Shown piece by piece: positions 40,579 through 51,865 of a DNA stretch of 64,000 bases. The translations under genes and the position numbers were made by a program. This DNA comes from Planococcus citri. Its lineage: Eukaryota; Arthropoda; Insecta; Hemiptera; Pseudococcidae. The notes beneath the pieces are model-generated. The model was given only the letters and a program-made list of their open reading frames with translations. It was not told the origin of the DNA and did no database searches. The stretch is taken from NCBI RefSeq assembly GCF_950023065.1, contig NC_088681.1, positions 6,758,001 through 6,822,000 of the forward strand, read 5' to 3'. The first letter of the stretch is position 1, and each line of letters starts with the position of its first letter.

Positions 40579-42177
40579 TGCTCGAGATGGCCACTGGGCT
40601 GTATTAATTAAGCTTCATATCGTTCTTTACCGAATATACGTGGGCAATGTCGAGAAAAATACCTCTAATGAAGAAATTACTTCCGTTTACAAACTGCGAA
40701 CTTACAATTAAACTGATAGTGATAACTAATTAGTTGTTATAGTTGTTTTCCCCATTGTGATTACGATGAGATGTTTTTCAGCGTCAGCTGATTTCAAAAA
40801 TGACGTTTGATGCGTTCTTCTGCCGTGTAGTTTGTTTTGGAATGCTCTGTAACTAGCGCTCCATCAGGATTGAAAAAAAATCATTCGATTTTTAATTTTT
40901 TTTTCAAATTTTTTTATTTTGCAAAAATAAATTAAATTATTGTTGAATGCTTTTTTCATAATTAATTTTCTCGCCATTTACAATTACAACAATTTTTCTT
41001 CATAAATAATTTCCATAGAAATTAGAAATTTATGGATTTGAAACTTGAAAGTTACCAAACATTTTTCTCATAAAAATTTCCTATCATCCCTCAAACTCAA
41101 AGTCTCTAATTATGTAACTCTGACAACTGAAGTCCGTGAAAAGAAGTCGAAGTCTGAAATATTAAAAACTGAAAATAGCAACAAAAAATATGAAACTGAT
41201 TAGTGATTTTTGGTTTTGGATTTGGTTTGGAATAAGGACTTTTGGGTGGCTCATTTTTTTTTTTTTAATAAATTTCTCAGAGCCGAATGCTTGTCTCACG
41301 ATTTTTTTTTCAATTGAGGCCACAAAATCACCATTTTAAATTTTTTTAAAAAAACGTCTAAATTCATATAGAATTGCGAAAGCAGAAACAATTCTCTCGG
41401 AGTCCATGCAATTAGCTTTATGAGGCCAATAAGAACGTAAATTACAAACTTTGAAACGCATAAATAAATAGATTTGATATTTTCGTTACAAACAGGGGTC
41501 ATATTGTAAAAAAAAACATATTTAGAAAAACTGGTAGAGTGGAAGAGAAGTTTATGGTTCATGGTTCATGTGATTAATAATTTCATTGTTTACTTAGGTA
41601 CTCTATTAACTGCTTATTAATGATATAAAAATGTACTTTCATATTAGGTATAGGTAGTAACTACGTATTATGAAAAAAAAAGGTAAGTACTACATACCTA
41701 CAGTGGTTAAAACTTTCAAAAAGGTAGTTATTACTTACTTACTTGAATAGGATGATTTCATCATAATCTACATTTATGTATTTAGGAACTACCTACCCAC
41801 TTATTATCAAATTCGCTAGAAAATATTTTTAAAAGGTAAAATGTGAAATTAGAGGGTGGAAAACCATGAGTTTATTAGGTAGTGTTTTATTGACTCACCA
41901 GTCAGCTAAAATATGTATGTACTCCCCCCACCCCCTTCAATATAATTTTTTTTAGGTAATCAATTTTTTACTGTGACTTTGGAACAAAATACTGAATACG
42001 TATTTAAAATACGTGTACCTGAATCTTAAGTTTTTCATGAGTTTATATGCTTATATTATGTAGGTTCTCTTTTGTATGTACAACCACCTCTAATCAGCGA
42101 GCCTCTAGCCTACATGCTATATACAACTCATAAAATAAAATTTTAATAACCCCAATTTTGAAGTAGGTAGATACATA
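40579..42177. other. 5' flank of the KCTD3-like gene and AT-rich spacer
   Basis: The 40580-40870 part is more balanced in composition and probably holds the promoter. No TATA box is obvious. From 40870 on it is AT-rich with TAGGTACCTAC-type words and no gene. Confidence 0.4.
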
Positions 42178-42996
42178 TCGCACCTCGGGAGTAATAAGGT
42201 CACATCTCAAAAAAGTGAAATTTTACAGGAGAGTGATTTTCTTTTTTTTAAAAACTTGATTCATTATTTTTATCAACTTATAATTAATTGTGAGGAATGA
42301 ATAGCGCCTCATTTTAAAGATCTGGTATCCTACCTTCATTTAGCATAAGAACACTTTGAAAAATAAATTCTTAAAGAGGAAATATTTCAATGTTTGAAAA
42401 ACATTTTAAGTTATAACCTTTCATTAAAGTTGATGTGGAGGCGAAAGGAAGCGTCAAAAAAAAATTTCATGATAACAAAGTTGTAGAGAATTGAATTTCC
42501 AATCGACGTAATGACGTTAGTTTTTTTCTGGAGTGCTTAGTTTTTGAGTTTTTCTCAAAAAACTAAAATTTCATGATACATATTTGCAAATTCATTTTTC
42601 TGAGAAGTGATCAATAATTGATCACTTTTCAGAAATTTTTTAAAAATTATTTTAAAAATTTTTTCCATTTGGTACAAACCATTGAAAAATGCACTCCTTG
42701 TGACTATTTCTAACTGTCAAACATTCAAAACAATCAAAACTATTTGTTAACACTTTGTATGTACGAAATTCGCTCAAAAAAGGTGGAGTTTTTTGAGATG
42801 TAACCTTATAACTCCAAACAACTTGCAATGTTGTTGAGATTTTGAGTTAGGCCATTTGCGTTTTTTACAAGATCTAGATAATGTACCCAACTCAAAGTGT
42901 AATTTTTGGTTGAGGGGGGTCATACACCCCTCAAAAATGCAAAAACATCAAAATCAATTTTTTTTGAGATGTGACCTTATTACTCCCGAGGTGCGA
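42178..42996. mobile_element. TA-flanked inverted-repeat element, about 819 bp
   Basis: The terminal repeats start TCGCACCTCGGGAGTAATAA and continue GGTCACATCTCAAAAAA (42178) with the reverse complement ending at 42996. TA is present on both sides. It is non-coding. A degenerate internal copy of the end (GAGATGTAACCTTATAACTCC) lies near 42797. Confidence 0.8.
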
Positions 42997-43556
42997 TATA
43001 ATGCATCACAAAAAAATTTGATGAATCTGAGACGATCATTATAAAATGAAAATGAAACATCTCTCACAGCCGATGAATTATTCCCAAAAATGTCGATAAT
43101 TCTATCATAATCCAAAATCCAACTTCTCAACCAATAAATCCACTTCCATTGAAACCACCATCAGTCCTTGTAATAGACACACTTCTCTAGTGGTTGTTCA
43201 TCTCGATCTATTCTTTATAAATTTTGAAAGGGAAAGTTGGAAACAATGATGATGAATACCTAATTAAAAAATTTTCAAAAACGATGCTGGCATTTGAAAA
43301 TAAAATTCAATAAGAGAATAGAATATTTCTTTGTCGTGTGAAGCAATAATGTTGTAAAATTTTTAGAAAATTTCCAATTTTGTCCGAGTAAAATGAGCGT
43401 GAATTTCCTGGATGATTGTTTTACGGACTTTTCTTAAGAAAAGTGGAGTACTGTATTTGTTGCAATAGTGAGAGTTGGGCCGGGGAGTGACTTTTCTTTA
43501 CGTTTTGAGGGTCTGGGATCACGATACGCTCATTCCCGCAATTTCAGGTTTCCTTA
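42997..43556. other. spacer between two inverted-repeat elements
   Basis: I see nothing coding. Confidence 0.4.
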
Positions 43557-44456
43557 TTGAGGAGCTTGGAATCAAAACTCACTTTTGCCATCGGACAAAG
43601 TTTCGAGAAAATTGAGAATAACTGATTTCGCCTAGTGCGTTGATGAAAAAAACGCCGCAAAGTGTGTCGAGCTCTTGAGTAAGACTACTAAATAGGGTTC
43701 CATGAGAATTTTTTTTTTCAAGTTGCCATATCGTTGCAGTACATATGGCTATCAAGTTTGGCAAAAGTGAGTTTTGATTCCAAGGTGGGTAATTTTACTT
43801 TCTTTTGCAAATATATCGAAAAATAAGCCTCCTAGAAGAAAACTAACGACATGATGTCGATTGGAAATTTAATTCTCTACAATTTTCCTCGACTTAATTT
43901 TTCCGTAGAATGCTTCGTTCCGTCTCCATACAGCTTTAAAAGTTTTGAGCGCTGAATTTTTCCAAAAATTATACTTTCTTTTGCAAATATATCGAAATCT
44001 AAGCACCCTAGAAAAAAACTAACGACATTATGTCGATTGGAAATTTAATTCTCTACAATTTTCCTCGACCTCATTTTTTTGTAGAGTATTTTGTTCCGCC
44101 TCCAGACAGCTTTAAAAGTTTTGAGCGCTCAATACATCCAATTTTTTACCTGCTCAGATGCATAACTTCCAAATTCAAAACTACCATTTTTGCTATTTTC
44201 ACGATCAGAAAATGTTTCCGAAGTTGCAATTGAATTATTTTGGCTTTGTAGACTGCCATGCGACCTTGAAAATCCAGTTTTTTTTATAGTTTTGATTCCA
44301 AGGGCACTTTTTAACACGAAATTGTGAAGAACTGGGGCCGAATTAGGAAAAATGGATTCTGTAGGGTGATAGAGAAATTGAAGAAGTATCCGAATCCGCA
44401 AAAAAACGCATATCGATTTTTGGTGTCAAAAGTGAGTTTTGATTCCAAGCTCCTCA
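43557..44456. mobile_element. inverted-repeat element with internal 176-bp duplication, about 900 bp
   Basis: The ends are TGAGGAGCTTGGAATCAAAA and CTCACTTTTG at 43558, with the reverse complement ending at 44456. A third partial copy of the end (AAAAGTGAGTTTTGATTCCA) is internal near 43763. Two direct copies of a roughly 176-bp module start near 43795 and 43970 (TTTCTTTTGCAAATATATCG, CTAACGACAT, CGATTGGAAATTTAATTCTC). The core of the module recurs inverted at 42480-42525 in the neighbouring element. Confidence 0.75.
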
Positions 44457-44464
44457 TATAAGGT

Positions 44465-45270
44465 TTATATCTATATATATCGATACAGGTATATTTATAA
44501 GTTTCAGCACTTTTCAGCGTGATGGTGAATTTTTACATTTTATGACCTGGGACCTGTTCTAATTGATCAAATAAGAGCAAACTTGAGGAATGGGGTTCTT
44601 TTAGGACCTAGAATTGACCCCCGAAGTTTCAAGGGTCAACGTTGAAAATTATAGAAAGGTCATTTTTTTGGAGGGGCATATTATGGCCCCAAATGAACGA
44701 AAAGGGTCCAAAATCACACCACTGGTCAGTACCTTCATTGTGATCAACATATCTAAATTTCAGCTTTCTAGGTCATCCCTCACCCCATTTTAGGTGAGAA
44801 AACCCACATTTTACCGCTATTTTTGACCCCCTCACCCCTAAAATTGACCTAGGTGGTCCAAATTTTCAGCATACAATGATAGGGTGTCTCTTGAGTGCTT
44901 TTTGCAGGATTCAACCTTCCAACCCCATTTGACCCCTCCAGGGTCAAAAAAGTGTATTTTTATGTGTTTGACGTTTAGCCAATAGAGGGTCCAAATTTTC
45001 AAAGTATAATGAGAGGATGTACCCGAAGTGCCTTTTGCATGTTTCAACCTTCCAACCACATTTGCCCCTCTCCGGGGTCAAAAAAGTGGATTTTTCATCT
45101 ATTTTACGTGTTTTTTGAAAATTTTGACGTTTATTAGCCAAGCCTACAGCCTGCCCAAATTGACCTAGAGGGTCCAAATTTTCACAGTACAATGGGAGGA
45201 TGTACCCGATGTGCCTTTTGCAGGTTTCAACCTTCCAATTCTATTTGACCCCTTTCTAGGGTCAAGACAG
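44465..45270. repeat. dispersed repeat block, copy at 63520-64000
   Basis: It opens ATTTATAAGTTTCAGC, then TTTTATGACCTGGGACCTGT. From 44830 there are about three tandem units of roughly 130-150 bp (GGTTTCAACCTTCCAA, ATTTGACCCCTCCAGGGTCA). The same order is found at 63520 onward. Confidence 0.8.
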
Positions 45271-45284
45271 GTTTGTTACAACAT

Positions 45285-45480
45285 TTTTTGAAGGAGGAAG
45301 AAGAGAGTTGGGTGAAGCCCAAGGGGGGTTGTCCCCCCAAATACAGGCGAAGCACAGGAGCGAAGCGAGAGTGCGAGTAGTTCAAGAGCCCTCAATGTTT
45401 CTGGCACAAAAATTTGGCTCTTACGTGGCGGCAGACTGCTACGACTTTTTTTAATCTTTTGAGCTTGACTCACTACTCCA
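45285..45480. repeat. fragment of a GCGAAGCGAG-containing repeat
   Basis: It contains GGCGAAGCACAGGAGCGAAG and CGAGAGTGCGAG. It is related in wording to the repeats near 24332 and 61430. No gene is seen. Confidence 0.45.
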
Positions 45481-45686
45481 AATGGCCGGGCGATGATTTC
45501 TAAAGAAAAAGAAAGTAGACCTAAAGATACATATTTGACGAAGAAACCGTTTGGTACTTATGTTTTTTCGTGCCGGAGTAATGTAGATTTAATTAACATT
45601 TTCTTTTGTCCCCCCCCCTCCCACACACGATAAGAAATTCTGAACAAATTCAGGGAGGTACCCCATTTATTCTCTAACTACCTATA

Positions 45687-46590
45687 GGGTAAAAGCTGGT
45701 AATATGGGGTTGCTAGTAATACGGGGTACCCGCTTTTTTTGTATTCTGTGGGTGCTATCCAACAGGAAAAAATTTAAGGAGTGTTTTTAAATGATTCTAA
45801 GATGATCTGATCAGACCCGGAGGCGATTGGTCACGTGTACTCTTTTTTATTCGTCGGTGGTGACTTTTTCATGCAACCCCAAAACAGATACGTCAAGTTT
45901 TTTGAACGTTTTCGCGAAAAATACATATTTTTTTGAAATTTCAAGTAGAGTGTCGGAAAGAGCCATGATTTTACTATCTATTTCATACTTTACTTTTTCA
46001 GTGAGTCGTTTTTCTGAATTGAAAAAAAAATAGAACATTTTTGGCGTTAAAATTTTTACATGCTGGTAATATGGGGTACCTTGTTTTTTTTTGCAGATTT
46101 TTGACATATTCTGAACCAAAACACTAACAAATGTAAAAATTATGAATAAAAATAATTTTTCCTGTTTGTTTTATTCGTTTATTTTCATTTTTACAAATAC
46201 TTCATGTTATCTGCCATTTTTTGGTGAATTTTCAACAATTTTTTCGAAAAATAAAAAAATTATGAAAAAAATCATGGGAAACCATGGTTTGTGCGTGAAA
46301 TAAATGTAAAAACTGGAAACCATTTTTGTTTGGCTTTTCAACGGTCATTTCATTGTAGTTTTTATTGGTACCCCATATTACCTGCATTTTTTCAAAAATG
46401 TCGATTTTGAACTTTTTTTTTCAAAAAAAAAATTAAAAATAGTAAAAATGATTTTTAGTGGCCACAATTTTTATCACAGATGAGTAAATATTTGAATTTT
46501 CGAATGTCGCAAAAATTTTCATTTTTCATCAATTTCTCTCCATTCAGGAAGAGTTTGAACTTATGTACCCCATATTACCTGCACTTACCC
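45687..46590. mobile_element. TA-flanked inverted-repeat element, GGGTAA ends, about 904 bp
   Basis: The left end GGGTAAAAGCTGGTAATATG and the right end (reverse complement GGGTAAGTGCAGGTAATATG) are each flanked by TA. GGTAATATGGGGTACC words recur internally in both orientations. It is non-coding. Confidence 0.8.
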
Positions 46591-47723
46591 TACATATATT
46601 CGTTCACAGAAAAAGTTTATCTCAAACACGCGCTGATGCAGAATTTTTCCCCTGAAAAAAGCGTTTTTTGGACCTCCCGACTGAGAGAGGTGGGGCCGGG
46701 GGGGCGAGCCATGTGGCCAAAATTATTTTTTGGAGGTACTAATTATAGCCTGTGAGTTTAATCAAAATCCGAGGTTGAGGGCATTTTGCCTATCTTGATG
46801 GGGGAGTATTCTTTTGCGTTTTGGGGATACATTATTCTGTTTTCAAAAATCGCCATTCAGTTCCAATCGAAATTTCAACAGGTAAGCATCATCTTCTTAA
46901 GAAAGTTGGCGTCACATTCAATTTTATAATTTTTTCAGACCTGTAAAACCGATTTTATTTTGTCCATCATTTGTGAATAGGTAGGTATAACCCTCTGGTA
47001 GTAGAGAAGGGGGTTGGGAGATTTATAACTTCAGCGGTAAATGATCATTAAGAATTGAGGAAAAAACAAACGAGTACCATGAGTTGATATAAAAAAATTA
47101 GAAAAAGTATTAAAACTTTATTCAGCGAAAATTAAAAATGTAGGTAATATAATATGTAAAACATAGTATTCGCACAGCACAACTCTTTTGTGATTAAAAT
47201 TACACTGCTGTTCGTGCATTCCATACTTAAGTTCATAAAATTCTGACTTTCCATACCATTAACATGATGTTTTTTGTGCTCTGTGCAAATTCTGATTAAA
47301 TAAAACATGAATTTGAAAATTTACTTCTTGTATTTTTAATATTGAGGTGTGGATAACTGGACACACCAAATACCTAAATCTACTGTGCATAACGCTAATT
47401 ATCCCATTCAATGCCAATACTAGCAAGTCATTTATTTAGTGAGTCGATGCAGAATATTTGTGTAGGATACCAGGACGTGCACATATCGCGAAAAATTCTG
47501 GAACAGCAATCCGCACACTCCCAATACAGTCAAATTCTTGGGTGATTGCGTTTGACTTAACAAAATATACACCATTTTTCGTATTTTTACGGATCGATAC
47601 CAAGGCGTACAGTACACAGCCAACGATACCTCAGCAACCTATTCAAAAAAAAAAAAAAAAAAAAATGTAGGTAATTGTAGGTACATACTTTTGTACGATA
47701 ACATTGATAACTTTGGAGAAAAC
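46591..47723. other. spacer, no gene seen
   Basis: It contains a G-rich patch near 46690 and a poly(A) run at 47645-47665. Short open frames have no support. Confidence 0.4.
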
Positions 47724-48465
47724 TCATTTCATGTCAATTCAACCAAGAAGTGGTAAGAGGGGGGGGGGGTCGGCGATTTTTTTGAAATTTCTCCTGTGGT
47801 AAGACCTTCCGAAGGAATGACCGATGACGCAAATCGCAGCCCTCTAGCCCTTTTTTAAAGGCTGCTAGGGGGTGTCAAAGTTTTCAGTGAACTTAAAATA
47901 CGAGTATCATCCCTTTCAGCAGTGGATTACTCGATAACCGCGGTACCCATCAAAATGAAAATTTTTCCAATGGTTTTAGGAGTTTTGAAAGGATTTTTGT
48001 AGTTGATATCATAAAAATCAGTGTTGCCACTTTTTTTCGTAGAAAAAATTAGCTTGAAAAGTTTCAAAATGACCTTTTTTCATGTTTTAAATAAAAAAAT
48101 CACATTATCTCGCAAACTTTCAATTTTTTTAAAAACGACTTTACGAAATTATGCCGTCCCAATTTTTCAATAAGTATGTTGTTCAGAATGAAACAAAAAG
48201 CCTTTAAACACCCCTAACTATGGGAAAAATTCCATTTTGGTAGGTATCGCGGTTATCGAGTATAAACCACTGCTGAAATCGGTGATATTTCAAGTTCACT
48301 GAAAACTTTGACACCCCCTAGAGCAGCCTTTAAAAAAGGGCTAAAGGGCTGCGATTTGCGCCGTTGGTCGTCTCTTCGGAAGATCTTTCCACAGGAAAAA
48401 TTTGAAAAAAATCGCCAACCCCTCCGACCTCCCCTTACCACTTCTTGTCGAATTGACAGAAGGAA
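47724..48465. mobile_element. shorter copy of the 19510 foldback element
   Basis: The ends CATGTCAATTCAACCAAGAA (47730) and CCACTTCTTGTCGAATTGAC (to 48459) are inverted, and interior blocks (CCGCGGTACC, TTTCAGCAGTGGATTACTCG) match 19510-20901. The central half of the longer copy is missing. Confidence 0.8.
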
Positions 48466-49744
48466 AATTTTCTTAAGGGAATTCTCTGAAGTAGGTATCT
48501 AAATAAGACTAACACTCGTGAGCTCCGCTTCCCAAACTGCTTCGTGGCCCTAACCTCCAGCTAGTGTCCTCGTTCGCCCATTGCCCCGAAAAAGTTGAAA
48601 GTATTTCCCCGGAAGATTCAAATCCTTAAAGAAAAACTTCCAACAATTCGTCCTGCACTAGCCACGTTTACAAATGAAATAGGGTACCTACTTGAAGTTA
48701 GTTGTACTTAGGTACGTGTTGCCCGCGTGTTCAGTTGAAGTACTTCAAAAATAGCGTCTTTTTGATTTTTTGGACATTTTAATCACTAAATTTTCATTTT
48801 CCCCCCTTTTATGATGGATGACACGTCCATTGGGTCGAGACGAACATTTGAAGAAAAAAATTGAGCGAAATCGATTAGCTTGGAGAGCCAGAGCTAGCGA
48901 GACAAACTTTTCTCTCAATATTCTCAGGATTCTTTCAACAAAAGGGTGGTCTGCATGTCATGTGAAATAAAAAAATTAAAAAAAAAACACGTATTCTACT
49001 CATTAAGAGAAATAAAAAATTCCTTTACAAAAAGTACCAAAAACCCATGCACTCTTAAGAGATATTCATCACTCAAAATAACTTGCATGCAGCAACGTTG
49101 CACTTGCACCGATCAATTTCACACAATTTTGATGACAGTTGGAATGGTATTTATTGATGACCAACGGTAGGTATTTTATTGTTTTAACAACGTGAAAATG
49201 TCCTAATCAAATTTGCGATGTTGCCGGAACAAACTGAAGGGTGAAATGGACTCAACTTTTTTGAGGTACCTACTCGTACAATCATACTTAATCGTTTTCA
49301 ACGAACAATATTAAGGAGTTGAAAAAACATCAAAACATCAAACAACTCACTAATTTGGACAAATTTTTTAAGCTTTATCGCATTTTGAAAATCGATTATT
49401 CGGCACCTTCGAGGACTAATGAGTCGATTGATGAGTGGAATTCGAGGGTTTTTTATTTCACATGGCGTGCAAACCATCTTGTTACCGTGGTGTCCAAACG
49501 TTGCCCAATCCAGTACAAGATAAGTGCTTCCCCGACGGTAATGATGCACCCAGTGACGCATTTTATATACAGCATCAACGGCATGTCATTCTAAATTTTA
49601 CAAAAATTAATGTATGCAATATAAATACATATACATCATTAGTAAATGCGGTAGATAAGTAAATCAATGGTTTTGAGAACATGGAATGGTCTGACATGAA
49701 GAATTTTAAATTTTACACATCATATTTCTTTCGAAACGCTTTTC
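48466..49744. other. spacer with an inverted pair GGTCTGCATGTCATGTGAAA / TTTCACATGGCGTGCAAACC
   Basis: The pair at about 48944-48971 and 49455-49482 suggests another decayed inverted-repeat element. No gene is seen. Confidence 0.45.
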
Positions 49745-49830
49745 GAAAAATTCTGAAAAAAATATATTATGGACAACTGTTCATGTTGAACAACATATTA
49801 AAAAATTGGGATGGTAACTTGTCGCAAATA
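49745..49830. repeat. fragment of the 19510 foldback element
   Basis: AAATATATTATGGACAACTG, CAACATATTAAAAAATTGGG and ATGGTAACTTG match 19880-19950. It is a solo fragment without either element end. Confidence 0.75.
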
Positions 49831-50525
49831 GTACGGGCACCGAAACGAAAATTCCAAAAAGGGTGCAACCGGAAAGATATAAAATTTTTGCGATATATAG
49901 TCGAAAGTAGACCTTTCTCCGATCCCGAAACCACCATTACATTTTTTGAGATCGACTTGCAAAACCGGTTCAGGGGTACTCAAAGTTGTGAAAATTGCCT
50001 ATTTTTTTCCTACCTATTTTGGGCTATTAGTCTTCACAGAAGATAGGTGGGGAAACGATTCTGGGCTTAAAACACTCGTAAAGGACTACTCTTCAAATAG
50101 CCACTCATAAAAAACCTCGCTCAGTGATTCTCACCCCTTCAGTGGTTTCCAAAGTGGAAATTCCGAAATTTCTTTTTTCAAGTCGCGTAATCAATCGAGT
50201 ATTACTCGGAGGGTAATTTCGCAGCTGAAAAATGATCTTAGTAAAAAAGTTTGGGTATCTCATGAGGATTTCAAATATGTGTCGGTTTTTGACCTAGCGT
50301 TGATAGGGGTTGAGATAAGAGGGGTTGAAGGGGGAAGAACATGGATTTATGCAATCACAAAAAATTTCTAATTTCGTTTTATACAAGCTTACGCGTTCTC
50401 GTTTATTATTCTTAATATTTTGTAATTTCTTACCCCTGTGAGGAAACATTCCACAGAAAGTTTTTGGGGATGTATGAAGAAAGTTTTTGGTAATTTTCAA
50501 AACCATAAACTTCCATGGAATGAAG
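49831..50525. other. spacer, no gene seen
   Basis: Several in-frame open stretches exist, but they run into the foldback fragment and show no family resemblance. Confidence 0.35.
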
Positions 50526-50529
50526 AAAA

Positions 50530-50720
50530 AGCAATTCAATTCAATTCAATTCAATTTATTCGGTACGTTTATGCCTTTTGGCTTTGTACACAATGTTGTG
50601 AATTGTGAGAAAATCGTAAAACTAGACAGCTAAGCAAAGCTTAGCTGCAAAGTGTGCGTAGCTAGCTGCCTTTCAACAGTTATAACCGCTATTACATAAC
50701 AAAGTAGTGCATAAGTGACT
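50530..50720 (-). repeat. (CAATT)n tail and adjacent retroposon 3'-end-like sequence
   Basis: About six CAATT units at 50534-50562 adjoin sequence that on the minus strand reads TGTACAAAGCCAAAAGGCAT, then AAACGTACCGAATAAATTG. A unique body ending in a pentanucleotide run is typical of non-LTR or SINE 3' ends. No reverse transcriptase is found. Confidence 0.4.
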
Positions 50721-51262
50721 CAACCATATCACAGTAATGAGAAATAATATTTTCAAAACTCTCTTTGCTTCAAAATAATAATTGTTTTTCAATTTTCAGT
50801 GTTTTCATATCTTCCAAAGTACAAAATTTCAGAATAATTTCTAAGCTCGTATTGTCTCTAAAATTAAGAAATTTCTAGTTGTTTTTCATAGTTTGCATTG
50901 TTTTAAAATTTACAAAAATTTTAAATCAATTTCCCGAATTCCGCATTGCTACAATTTCATAAAGTTTTCAATAAATTTTCAGAATTCACATCGTCTCTAA
51001 ATAACAAAATTTTAAAAAGCTTTTCAGAATTTTGTATTGCTGCTGAGTTACAAAATTTTAAATCAATTTTTAGAATTCATATTGCATCTAAATGACCAAA
51101 TTTCATATATTTTTTAAAAATTTCTATTGTCTTTAAATTTACAAAATTATTATTTTTAATTAAAATGAGGGGGTCAGAAGGTTCCAACTCCCGTTTATTT
51201 TTGCACCATTATCATGTACCTACTCCGAAGGATTCACCCAGGGTTGGACGTCAACTAAAAGT
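50721..51262. other. AT-rich spacer with short degenerate repeats
   Basis: The phrase TTTCAGAATT...ACAAAATTT recurs roughly every 60-70 bp from 50770 to 51150. No gene is seen. Confidence 0.4.
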
Positions 51263-51335
51263 TTGACATAGTTGACGTCAACTATGTCAAGTCAAAAACC
51301 AATAGTTGACATGTCAACTATTTTTGACATGTCAA
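51263..51335. repeat. cluster of perfect palindromes built on TTGACATGTCAA / AGTTGACGTCAACT
   Basis: Positions 51263-51290 form a 28-bp perfect palindrome (half-site TTGACATAGTTGAC). Positions 51301-51322 form a 22-bp perfect palindrome (half AATAGTTGACA). Positions 51324-51335 form a 12-bp one. Confidence 0.85.
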
Positions 51336-51603
51336 ACTTATATTTATTCAAAAAAAAGTAAAAAACATCAAAAATTCGTCGGATTTATTAAAAAATTGAG
51401 TCAAGAAATCATACAATCAAAAAAATATTCAATTTTACATTTTTTTTATTTCATTAATTTATTTTTATGTATTGAACCATGGCCTGGTGCCTGGCTAGAC
51501 TTTTTTTAAAAATTAATTTTGATTGGCCATGACGCGTAAAGGTACATCACTGGATTCACCTAACCAATATTTCCAACGAAAAATCCGTCACCTACCTATC
51601 ATA

Positions 51604-51681
51604 CCTCATGTGGATTCGAACCTGGGTCCCTACAATATTCCTATTCCTACCTACATGCCCTAACCACTCGGCTATGAGTAA
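51604..51681 (-). repeat. tRNA-derived SINE head
   Basis: On the minus strand an A-box-like TAGCCGAGTGG (51664-51674) and a B-box GGTTCGAATCC (51612-51622) are 42 bp apart, as in a Ser/Leu-type tRNA. The anticodon arm does not fold well, so this is more likely a SINE promoter than a functional tRNA. Confidence 0.5.
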
Positions 51682-51817
51682 ATGTGGAGGGTTAGGGCAT
51701 TAAAAGAATATATTTGTTTGGTAAACGCCCCACCAAACCACTCCCACTTGGAATATACAGCAAACAGACAAGGGGTGTAACAGGCTACAATGAGACAGCT
51801 GATTTGAAAAGTGGTGA

Positions 51818-51865
51818 CCCGTACGGAAAAATACTATGGCGAACTATAGTATTTTTCCGTACGGG
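51818..51865. repeat. 20-bp perfect hairpin with 8-nt loop
   Basis: CCCGTACGGAAAAATACTAT (51818-51837) and its exact reverse complement (51846-51865) flank GGCGAACT. Imperfect direct repeats (ACAATGAG...AGCTGATTTGAAAAG and ACAATGAGCGGCAGGTGTTT) lie on either side. Confidence 0.85.

Noticed and set aside
40478..40711. Plus-strand frame over the KCTD3-like start region
   Set aside because: It is antisense to exon 1 and lacks any family match.
49681..50046. 121-codon plus-strand frame
   Set aside because: It runs from spacer through a foldback-element fragment into unrelated sequence. No family resemblance.
51604..51681. Functional tRNA gene
   Set aside because: The A and B boxes fit but the acceptor stem is imperfect and the anticodon arm does not fold. 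A SINE head is more likely.
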